Below the pieces are notes generated by a model that had not been told where the DNA came from, did no database searches, and saw only the letters and a program-made list of their open reading frames with translations. From a virus, in IMG/VR virus record IMGVR_UViG_3300042114_000006, positions 1-23,870 of that record: a stretch of DNA of 23,870 bases. The stretch is one strand, 5' to 3'. The stretch's first letter is position 1. The number at the start of each line of letters is the position of its first letter. Shown in pieces: positions 7,699 through 15,700 of this stretch. Both the position numbers and the translations under genes were made by a program.

Positions 7699-8102
7699 TT
7701 CGAGTGATGACTGATGATGATATAGATACCATACTTCCTTACCTATATGAAGAGTATAGTAATGTACTCTCTGGAAAAGCTATAGTGATGACATTAAAGT
7801 ATGTATTGAAACTATCTAAACATAGGTATGTAGTACTAACTGATAATGGTGAACTCGTAGGGTACTATGCGTATGCTCAACGTACCCCAAGCACTGTAGA
7901 ACTATCATCTGTGTTTGTAATCCCAAAGTGGCGTACTAGTAAGTACTTACTAGAGCTTGCTGTGCATGTATCAGAAGAGTTAGTAAAGTACCCTTTAGTA
8001 AAATGTATAGCTGCATATAGTAATCAAATAATGCCTAGTCAGTATTACAATAAGCATAGAAAGATATTTGATGTAAAGAAACTGTTTAAAAAGGTACACT
8101 AA
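7695..8102 (+). CDS. GNAT-fold protein, internal-virion-protein candidate
   Basis: A 135-residue protein with the layout of a GCN5-related acetyltransferase: a first helix-loop pair (DDDIDTILPYLYEEYS), a YVVLTDNGELVGYYAYA beta-hairpin (about 50-66), a VELSSVFVIPKWRTSKYLLELAV strand-turn-helix (73-95) where the acetyl-CoA loop normally lies, and a late strand-helix containing KCIAAYSNQIMPSQYY. The usual Q/RxxGxG/A loop is degenerate (KWRTSKY), so catalysis is doubtful. T7 gp13, an internal virion assembly protein of nearly the same length, also has a degenerate GNAT fold. The position among virion genes supports a structural or assembly role. Confidence 0.6.
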   Translation: MIRVMTDDDIDTILPYLYEEYSNVLSGKAIVMTLKYVLKLSKHRYVVLTDNGELVGYYAYAQRTPSTVELSSVFVIPKWRTSKYLLELAVHVSEELVKYPLVKCIAAYSNQIMPSQYYNKHRKIFDVKKLFKKVH

Positions 8103-10948
8103 TGGGGGGTAGAAGCAGAACGTATACTGATCTACAAGTCATACCTGTAATGGATGAATATAGAGACTTAGATAAAGTGCTTGCTTCCTATGATGCACAA
8201 CAAATAAGTAATGGTATGAGGGCTGTGCTTGAGGCTAAAAAACGCACTATGCTAAAGATGAGATCCACTTTTAATCCTGCATTAATGGATAAGTGGGGAT
8301 TTCTACCAGCATCTACTGCTACTATGAAAAGAGTAGATAGAGATTTACTGTTAGACTACCTTCAGATAAATGTTGATGCGAATATAGATTCATTGTCTGA
8401 TGTAAGTATGGGGTTTATGTCTGCTGAAGAACTAGGTCATCAGTATTTACAGGATACATATAGCGAGTATACTGTCAATTCTCGTACATTTTCGTACTCT
8501 GATGGATATATATATAAGTATGTAACCTCTCAAAATGTAGGAGGTATGCTACAACTAACTACGTATAAACTTCCTACAGAGGCCGTTCTTCTCCCTCTAC
8601 TATCTGCATATGATACAGTCACAATAGACACGTTTAGTGAATACCTCGTATACATAGATCCTGATGGGTATATGGTAGAGGTAGGTATAACATACAAGCT
8701 CTATCAAGTAACTATCGTGAAAGATGCTGATGGGATAATTACTACAACTATATATGAGACTACTATTATAGGTAACGTAGTTGAAGGAGTTGTAGTTGAG
8801 GGTACCACTACGACTACTACTACAATAGTAACCTCACAAGTAGTGGGTACAGTATATGTAGCTCCTGAATACCTATACATAGGTACTACTGATAAGTATG
8901 ATACCTTTATTGAAAATATGATAAGTACGTATTCAGGTACCTATAGTACATCTATAGCTGGATGGACCACTTCAGGTACGTATAATAAAGTGTATGGTAT
9001 TCTAACTCCCCCCCCCACCTATTATGATGATAGTGCGTACCTTATCACTATTAATTACAGCTATACTAGTACTGTTACAATAGTCGATTCTACTACTTTA
9101 AATGTAGACGTTGTAGTCACCGCCTCTAGCCATCCTGAGACTAATAGTCTAGTAGAAGCCTATGAAAAAACTAGAATAGATACTCTAATGCAAGCAGCTG
9201 CTAAAGCTGAGTTTAGTAACTTAGTTGTATACTACACGTTGGTAGGTAATACATACATATACTACGTAGAGCCTGCTATAGCGTCTGGTTTCTTAGTGGA
9301 TGTTGAGCTTCCAACTATGCCTATATTCTCATTAAAAGTAGGGGGAGTACTAACAGATAATCCTAAAATGCAAATAGCACTACGCACTATGGGTATGACT
9401 GGACGAGAGTTCGATGAAAGTCTTACTAATGGTGCTTTAAAGTATGCATCACTAGGGTTTATGTTTGATCCTAATCAAGATAACCCACTAACTACTAAGT
9501 TAATGTTTGAGACGTTCTACCATTTATCTTCACAAGTAATGGAAGAAAGTGCAAAGACTACTGCGTCAACTGCTGGGTTTGTGATGTCATATGAAAGCCT
9601 ATCCATAGAAGTTAAATCTACTCATATTATTGGTTATGTTATAGGTACTGTAGGCACTATAGGTAAATATACTAGTGAAATATCTACATATATGGTAGAA
9701 GAACAAGTAGCTGATATAGAAGGGGGGTTTAGTAGTCAAACTGTCACTAAAGTAAGACGTATATACCGTAAGCAAGTAGAGACAAATGTCTATATAGAGC
9801 TGAATATCTCTAGTTTAACTGTAACGCATACCTATAGCGGTACATCCAGTACGTCATTTAAGTCGACAAATGGTAATTATATGGATCTAGGGAGAATACC
9901 TTTATTACGAGAGGTGTTGAGAAAACTACCATTCAATGAGTATCTAGAAACATTACAGATGTCTATGGCGCTGTTTGTGTACTCTTCTGTAACTGTAGAG
10001 TATAAGTGGTACCAAAGTGGGTTATTTCAGTTTGTAATGTTAGCTGTAGCTATTGGAGCTGCAGTATACACTGGTATGCAATCTATTAACGCTTGGTCTG
10101 CGGTATTTGCTGGTACTGCTACTGTAACAACTACATTAGTGTTAGGTACAGTGGCTACCATCGGAGCTATAGCTGGAGCTATATTAGCTGTAGCTGCTTT
10201 CATAGGCGTAGATTTAGGTACATTTGGGGATGCATTAAAAGTAATAGCTATCATAGGTGCAGTCGCTGCTGTAAGTAACTTAACTATAACCATGATGAAT
10301 ACTCCAGCTAGTACAGCAGGAGTAGGGGCAGCCACTCTTAATGGTGCCTCCACAGAACTTAGTGCTACAGCTAATACACTAATAGAGCAAGGAAGTCTAA
10401 ATTTAGGTACAAAATTTCAAGCATTAGCCTCTGAGATGTATGAGTTATCCTCGCAGTTCAGTATAACTAGTATGGGGAGCCTAGGTATAGGGGAGGCGCT
10501 ATCTCCAGTTATGAGTACGGTAGAAAGTAACTTAGCCAATATATTGACTACAAGTAATATACCAAGCGTTGCTATTCCTACTGTATCTACTTCTATGGCG
10601 GATGTACTAATGGCTACATTTGAGGAGTATGGTGTAACACCTGTGCTAAAGGTAGTAGATAAGGTAGGGGATATAGTATCTCAGATAAAAAGTATGCAAG
10701 ATCAAAGAGAGCTAAATGATATGGCTGAGGATCTTAAAAAGATGCAGGATATGAGAGATTTAGCGCAAGCTGAACTGGATGCACTGAGAGAGACTCAAGG
10801 GAGAGCACTGATGTTGGCCCCTGTATCTATAGATACTATGTATGATAGACTGTGTCAGATGCCAGATCCTATGCTAGGAATGACTGACATGCATGCATCC
10901 TTAACTGTAGGTGTAGAAACTACTATGGAGCAGATGATATGGGTATAG
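8102..10948 (+). CDS. Large membrane-segment virion/ejection protein (gp52 position)
   Basis: A 948-residue protein I do not recognise beyond its context. Residues 1-140 are helical and start with MGGRSRTYTDLQV. Residues 140-370 are beta- and Thr/Tyr/Val-rich, including a run of threonines near 234-240. Residues about 641-735 form a hydrophobic block (GLFQFVMLAVAIGAAVYTGM, then TLVLGTVATIGAIAGAILAV and further Ala/Ile-rich stretches), enough for three to four membrane helices. Residues 858-905 are a charged coiled coil. Such a protein in the virion module of a short-tailed phage could be ejected to form part of a channel across the cell envelope, as T7 internal proteins do. The role is inferred. 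It contains a C9 tract and is coupled upstream through TAATG. Confidence 0.6.
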   Translation: MGGRSRTYTDLQVIPVMDEYRDLDKVLASYDAQQISNGMRAVLEAKKRTMLKMRSTFNPALMDKWGFLPASTATMKRVDRDLLLDYLQINVDANIDSLSDVSMGFMSAEELGHQYLQDTYSEYTVNSRTFSYSDGYIYKYVTSQNVGGMLQLTTYKLPTEAVLLPLLSAYDTVTIDTFSEYLVYIDPDGYMVEVGITYKLYQVTIVKDADGIITTTIYETTIIGNVVEGVVVEGTTTTTTTIVTSQVVGTVYVAPEYLYIGTTDKYDTFIENMISTYSGTYSTSIAGWTTSGTYNKVYGILTPPPTYYDDSAYLITINYSYTSTVTIVDSTTLNVDVVVTASSHPETNSLVEAYEKTRIDTLMQAAAKAEFSNLVVYYTLVGNTYIYYVEPAIASGFLVDVELPTMPIFSLKVGGVLTDNPKMQIALRTMGMTGREFDESLTNGALKYASLGFMFDPNQDNPLTTKLMFETFYHLSSQVMEESAKTTASTAGFVMSYESLSIEVKSTHIIGYVIGTVGTIGKYTSEISTYMVEEQVADIEGGFSSQTVTKVRRIYRKQVETNVYIELNISSLTVTHTYSGTSSTSFKSTNGNYMDLGRIPLLREVLRKLPFNEYLETLQMSMALFVYSSVTVEYKWYQSGLFQFVMLAVAIGAAVYTGMQSINAWSAVFAGTATVTTTLVLGTVATIGAIAGAILAVAAFIGVDLGTFGDALKVIAIIGAVAAVSNLTITMMNTPASTAGVGAATLNGASTELSATANTLIEQGSLNLGTKFQALASEMYELSSQFSITSMGSLGIGEALSPVMSTVESNLANILTTSNIPSVAIPTVSTSMADVLMATFEEYGVTPVLKVVDKVGDIVSQIKSMQDQRELNDMAEDLKKMQDMRDLAQAELDALRETQGRALMLAPVSIDTMYDRLCQMPDPMLGMTDMHASLTVGVETTMEQMIWV
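9008..9016 (+). repeat. Nine-C homopolymer within coding sequence
   Basis: A run of nine C in an AT-rich gene encodes three prolines (codons 303-305, TPPPTYY). G/C homopolymers of this length are typical slippage sites, and a one-base change would truncate the 948-residue protein early. The same gene also has two G6 runs (8104-8109 and 9722-9727). Confidence 0.8.
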
Positions 10949-10980
10949 TAAGCTTTATAGATGGTTATGGTATACTATAC
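10943..10980 (+). repeat. Inverted repeat around the promoter before 11004
   Basis: GTATAGTA (10943-10950) and TACTATAC (10973-10980) are perfect inverse arms separated by 22 bases, with an AAGCTT palindrome between them. The right arm overlaps the extended -10 element. The left arm begins in the last codons of the upstream gene. An operator role is possible; the long loop and AT content make a stable RNA hairpin less convincing. Confidence 0.4.
10968..10976 (+). promoter_or_regulatory. Extended -10 promoter ahead of internal protein genes
   Basis: TGGTATACT fits TGn plus a five-of-six match to TATAAT, in the 55-base spacer before 11004. The surrounding TATGGTATA is shared with the promoter at 12757, suggesting the two are co-regulated. 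No -35 box is seen. Confidence 0.5.
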
Positions 10981-11003
10981 AAAATAAATATGGAGAGTTA
11001 ATT

Positions 11004-11381
11004 ATGAGTTACTTAGATAATCAAATGTCATCAGAGTCGGATTTACTATTTGGAGTAGGTAGATATAGCACTCCTGTAGAAACTCCTAAAACAAATACAC
11101 CTTGGTCTTTAGACTCATTAGGTAATACTGTTGGCGGTATGATAGGTACCGATGCTAAAGGCCTGCAAGGGCTTGGTAGTGCTATAGGGTATGGTGCAGG
11201 TATTGGTAATACATTATATGGCATGTACAACCAAGGGCAGATGGTAGATCTAGCTAAGGATAAGTATAACTTCGAGAAAGGCATAGCATCTGAACAATGG
11301 AAATTGGCAAAAGAAGACAGAGCCTCTGCACTAGCTGATAAGAAAAGAGTAGCAGATGCATACCTAGGTAGAACATCATGA
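11004..11381 (+). CDS. Small internal virion protein candidate
   Basis: A 125-residue protein with a polar N-terminus, a glycine-rich middle (GNTVGGMIGTDAKGLQGLGS, then AIGYGAGIGNTLYGMYNQGQ; about 43-83), and a charged C-terminal helix (MVDLAKDKYNFEKGIASEQW onwards). The combination of a glycine-rich, membrane-friendly patch and a helix beginning MYNQGQMVDLAKDKY is one I recall from small proteins encoded next to the internal or ejection proteins of podoviruses. It has a GGAGAG ribosome binding site and overlaps the next gene by four bases (ATGA). No catalytic motif is visible. The role is inferred from context. Confidence 0.5.
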   Translation: MSYLDNQMSSESDLLFGVGRYSTPVETPKTNTPWSLDSLGNTVGGMIGTDAKGLQGLGSAIGYGAGIGNTLYGMYNQGQMVDLAKDKYNFEKGIASEQWKLAKEDRASALADKKRVADAYLGRTS

Positions 11382-12712
11382 GTATGCCATGGGAACAAAG
11401 TAGGATAGCTATTGGAAGTATCCGTCCTAATGTTTCTAGTGCTGGTGATAGTCTACTTCAGGTGATGGCTAACAATACTAAACCATTGGATGTATACCTA
11501 GAACGTACTAAACTTGAAGCTCAAACAGAGAAAGATAGACAGGATAGACTAGCACAACAAGATATAGCTAATAAAAGAGCGGATGCTGGACTACTAATGC
11601 AACAGGAAGAAGCACAGCAAAAAAAGGATGCTATACTTCAATCTAAAGGTACAGATAGAGCACTCAAAGAGTACAGTATGGGCATGAATGATGCTACTTC
11701 TGACTTCGGTGCTAGTATAGGTGATGTATACAATGCTAATGTAGCTAAGATGGGTTCAGAGGCAGCAGCTAAACAAGCTGAACAGGACATAAAAAATGCT
11801 GAAATAGCGTTTGTCAAGTCTCCTGAGCTACAGCAAGCACAGCTGCTAAGAACTCAGATGCCTACTGGATATGAGTATAACTCTGCTCCACTACTAGCTA
11901 CTCGACAACAACGTAGTACAGATATAGAAAACATGAGAGAGACCCTAGCTCAAGAACAATATAGGAAAGATACACTTACTGAAAGTAAACGTGCCCGTGA
12001 AGTAGCTCAAGCTAATGCTGATAGAGCGTATAATTATACTGTAAATAAAGATATTACTAACACTAAGCTATTCAAAGATATGGCTGGAGTAACTAAAACT
12101 AAAACTGCAGGTGAGATAAATGGTAACAAAGCAGTGGAAACCTTCTTTAGAAATATAGAGAGTAAAACTCCTAAAGACCAGGCAGCTATGGATCCTAAGC
12201 TAGTGGTTAGAGGGTATGAAAACGCACTATCCAAAGATCGAGAAGTAGTAGCTAACCCTAGGTATGAGGAAGAAATACAACAAATCCTAGCCAATAGCGG
12301 GGCTGATATACCTACTAGAAGTATACTCTCTCAAATGATATATAAAAGTAAAGGTAAAAAGGAAGATACACCTGAAAGTATAGAAGCTGCTGCATATGCT
12401 AAAACTCTCGGTGTGGAGAAAGCTAAGAAAGAGGTAGGGTATGGTAAAGAGGATGGTAAATTGCTGACAAGTATGCTAGCGTCAGAGATAAAACCTATAT
12501 TAGCATCTGATGATAACGTAGAAGACTCCTTACGTAAGGTGATCTCAGCCAAACCTGAGATAGAGACATACGCTAAAACTCACGGTATGTCTAACAGAGA
12601 GGTTGTAGACTTACTCAAAGTAAAAATAGCAGGAGCTAGAAGTGCATTACCGAGTATATATGATACAGATGCAGAAGACGCTCTTGATGAGCTTTTAGGA
12701 ACTAACCACTAA
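11378..12712 (+). CDS. Helical internal virion protein candidate (gp51 position)
   Basis: A 444-residue, almost entirely helical protein rich in Gln, Lys, Ala and Glu. Residues about 45-90 and 110-220 look like long coiled coils (runs such as TEKDRQDRLAQQDIANKRAD). The C-terminal third (residues 300-444) is more globular. There is no membrane segment or enzyme motif. It lies directly upstream of the vRNAP genes, where N4 encodes gp51 and gp52, proteins packaged in the capsid alongside vRNAP. It is coupled to the upstream gene by an ATGA overlap. I infer an internal or ejected protein; no family is recognised from sequence. Confidence 0.5.
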   Translation: MSMPWEQSRIAIGSIRPNVSSAGDSLLQVMANNTKPLDVYLERTKLEAQTEKDRQDRLAQQDIANKRADAGLLMQQEEAQQKKDAILQSKGTDRALKEYSMGMNDATSDFGASIGDVYNANVAKMGSEAAAKQAEQDIKNAEIAFVKSPELQQAQLLRTQMPTGYEYNSAPLLATRQQRSTDIENMRETLAQEQYRKDTLTESKRAREVAQANADRAYNYTVNKDITNTKLFKDMAGVTKTKTAGEINGNKAVETFFRNIESKTPKDQAAMDPKLVVRGYENALSKDREVVANPRYEEEIQQILANSGADIPTRSILSQMIYKSKGKKEDTPESIEAAAYAKTLGVEKAKKEVGYGKEDGKLLTSMLASEIKPILASDDNVEDSLRKVISAKPEIETYAKTHGMSNREVVDLLKVKIAGARSALPSIYDTDAEDALDELLGTNH

Positions 12713-12730
12713 CCCTCTCATTTCCTCTCA

Positions 12731-12760
12731 ACCATACGCTAGAGGAATCTAGTGTATGGT
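12731..12760 (+). repeat. 12-base-arm hairpin covering the vRNAP promoter
   Basis: ACCATACGCTAG (12731-12742) and CTAGTGTATGGT (12749-12760) are inverse arms with one wobble position and a six-base loop, AGGAAT. The right arm runs into the extended -10 element at 12757-12765, so the dyad covers the -41 to -12 region. It is the longest stable inverted repeat in the plus-strand spacers. It may be an operator, or an RNA 3' end for the upstream gene, which stops 18 bases earlier; no T-run follows. Confidence 0.7.
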
Positions 12761-12765
12761 ATAAT
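12757..12765 (+). promoter_or_regulatory. Extended -10 promoter ahead of vRNAP gene
   Basis: TGGTATAAT is a perfect extended -10, followed by a 31-base stretch to the ATG at 12797. No TTGACA-like box is found 17 bases upstream, where the dyad arm lies instead. It would give vRNAP its own late transcript. Confidence 0.6.
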
Positions 12766-12796
12766 ACTCATAATAAAACTTACTAAAAGGCTTTTC

Positions 12797-15700
12797 ATGA
12801 GTATAAATGATATATACGGTATAGATTACTCTAAACCACTCTACTCACAAATGTATGGAGTAGCCCCTACAAAAGCAGACCAAGAACAGATGATTCGTGA
12901 TGAGCGCCTACAACGACTTGAACAAGCTAAACTGGATAAACAAGCTAGGTTAGGGTTCAATGTTACAGAAAGCCTACAGCAAAACCTATCCAATGCTCTG
13001 GATGCTCAAATCTATAAAGAAGCAGACGGGTCACTCTATCAAATAGATTATATGCTAGATGATCAAGGTATGAGTCAAGGTACTAAAAAAGTACCATTTA
13101 TAGGTAAAACTAGAGACCTGTATATTGATAGTACTGCTGAAGGTAATATGAAACTAGGGTTAGCTAGAACTGATCAAGGTGGGTATACTGGTAGGTATGA
13201 TACTCTACTCCACCCTGAATGGGAGACTGCAAGTAATAATCAATTAGCTGGACCCAAAGGTGTAACCCCTAAAGACGGTGCCCTCATGAATATAACCCTC
13301 CCATACAACTATGCTACTCAATTTGAGTATGGTGTACATTCAGATGTAGATCAGATAAGAAACAGGGCTATGGGTGTAGGTCCGAAATCTGGTACATCTC
13401 AAGCTGAATATGGGAGTGGTCAGACTGAGTATACCACTCAAGATGCACCTATGTGGAATGCAGACTATATCAGAGGCGCTACTGGAAGCGATGTAGGAGT
13501 AAATACACCTATGCCAGAAACTCCAAAATTTACAAGTAGTCCTGATGTACCATACACCTCTGCTGTATATACCCCATCTGAAGGTCTGCAAATTCCAGAA
13601 GCTCTAGGCGCTGGTGCAGGTACACTACTGGGAAAAGGTGCTGAGTTATTAGGTGAAGGTATGGAACTAGGTGGCTCTATAATGGAGATGCCAGGTAAAG
13701 CTGTTGAATCCTTTGGAGAATGGCAAGAAAAGTATAATTTGAAACACCCCCCAAAGACTGGGGATAAAGTATCTGAAACTATTAGTAAGTGGCAATCAGC
13801 GTTTGCTGCAGGTGCCAAAGATCTAGGTAAATGGATGAATACAGACAATGTACTGGCCGATACTTTTAGAGAAGAAGGGGCTCAAATACAGCAAGAACAG
13901 AAAGACTTTAGGGATAAAAGTCAATGGAATGACTTAACTGGGTATGATCCTAAAGATGTACAGAGGTATGGAGAAGAGTTCGCAGATAGAGTAGAAAAAG
14001 GTAACTATGGAGATGCTATAGGTGGGCTATTTGATACTAGGGCTATCACAGCGTTTTCAAACTCCCTACCTGAAATGGTGGCTATGGCTAATCCATGGGG
14101 ACTAGGTACAGTAATGGCCAGCAATGTTAATAAAAACCTAAATGATCTATATGCTAATGCTGATAAAAAAGGAGAGGTTGTAACTAAAGGACAAGTGGCT
14201 GCATCTACTGGGTTAAGTATAGTAAGTACATACCTTGATAGACTTGGAGATAAAGCAGTACTCAGTGGTAATACAGTAACACTTGCAAAAATCATAGATA
14301 AAATGCCTGCAAGTGTCACAAATAAAGTAATGTCTGTATATGAAGTGCCACTAAAAGGTATAGGGATTAGTATGTCTGCTACTGGTAAAGTGGCTGTAGA
14401 AGGTATAACAGAAGGGGCACAGGAAATACTAGAAGGTAAGGCGCAAGATTCCAATCTGCAAAATCTAACCCTAACTGCAGAAGAGAAAAGAAAAGCCTTG
14501 GAAGCTACAGGGATAGGTCTGGGTGCAGGAGGTATTCCTGTGGCTGGAAGACAAGTACTCGACTCTGCAAAACTCCTTGATTCTACTATTTCTTTAATGG
14601 CTGCAGGCATAAAGGGTATTACAAACAGTGAATCTGAAGCCATTAGTGAGGAACCAGTAAAGCTTACTGAGGCTCAAGTTAAGAGTGCTGAAACTGTTGA
14701 TAAATTGAAGAAGTTTGTAGATACGGATGAGCCTAAAGGGTATGTAGCCGTACTTAAAAAACTAGATTTGTTAGATATGGGTGAAGATACTGAGATAGAA
14801 GCTCAAAAGTTACGTCAAACAATCGCTGATAAGCTGTCACAAACTGATGTGCCTATTAGGCTGGAAGAGTTACGCTTAGGTAGTAGTGAAGAAGCTGAGG
14901 CATTTATAGAAGAGATGTTTGTAAATGCTACAGATAGGGATAGTACATCTTTGATGGATAACCTACTGAAAGTTGGAGAAAAGTTTGATATTGGCTCTGA
15001 AACAGTTAAACTTATAAAAGATAGTGCAACTGTAGAGTTTGAAGCTACTGCTGGAAAGAAAGGGTATGAGACTTATGACAGAGCTTTAAAAAGATTAAGT
15101 GCAGACCCAGAAGGAAATAGTAAAACTATATCTCAAATAGAGGATCAACTAGAGCATTTTGAGAACACGCAAATAGATAGGTTAGATAGGTTTGAAAAGA
15201 AAGTATCTACTATTGAAGCTAACTTAAAAAGTGGTATTCAAAAAAACGGAAAAGAGAGAGTGTCGTATGCTGGCGGAGGTGGGTTCGATATCTACGTTAA
15301 AGATGGTAAGATAATCCCTGCTACCTATGATACCATCAAAGCAATTAAACGCAACGTGGAAGGGATCGGTAAGGTTATAGATAAGTATGGCATTCAACGT
15401 GCTGAATCTACTGTTGTAGATCCTTACTCACCTATAGGGAAGTTTAGAGTAGATAAGAAGGTTACACCTAAAAATAGGTTGGGATTTTTAAGTAAGTTAG
15501 AGTCTAAAATAAAGAAGGGTGAAACTATCTTTATGGATATAGCAAGTAAGCGTACTAAAACAGAGCATATTACTGCTAACAAGTTAGCCAAGAATGGGTA
15601 TGTAGAAGTAGATGTTGTTGGACACCCACAACCAAAATCAGGCAGATGGGTAAGTAAGATTAATATAAAAGTAGATGAGACTAAAGTTGAAGCAAAGAGA

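Noticed and set aside
12752-12796. Upstream ATG extending the vRNAP gene by 15 residues
   Set aside because: It overlaps the promoter and dyad (12731-12765) and has no ribosome binding site; ATG 12797 has AAAAGG at good spacing.
14005-14643. 212-codon open frame on the minus strand
   Set aside because: It lies wholly within the vRNAP N-terminal region, has no ribosome binding site, and reads as an antisense shadow of Ala/Gly/Ser-rich coding DNA.
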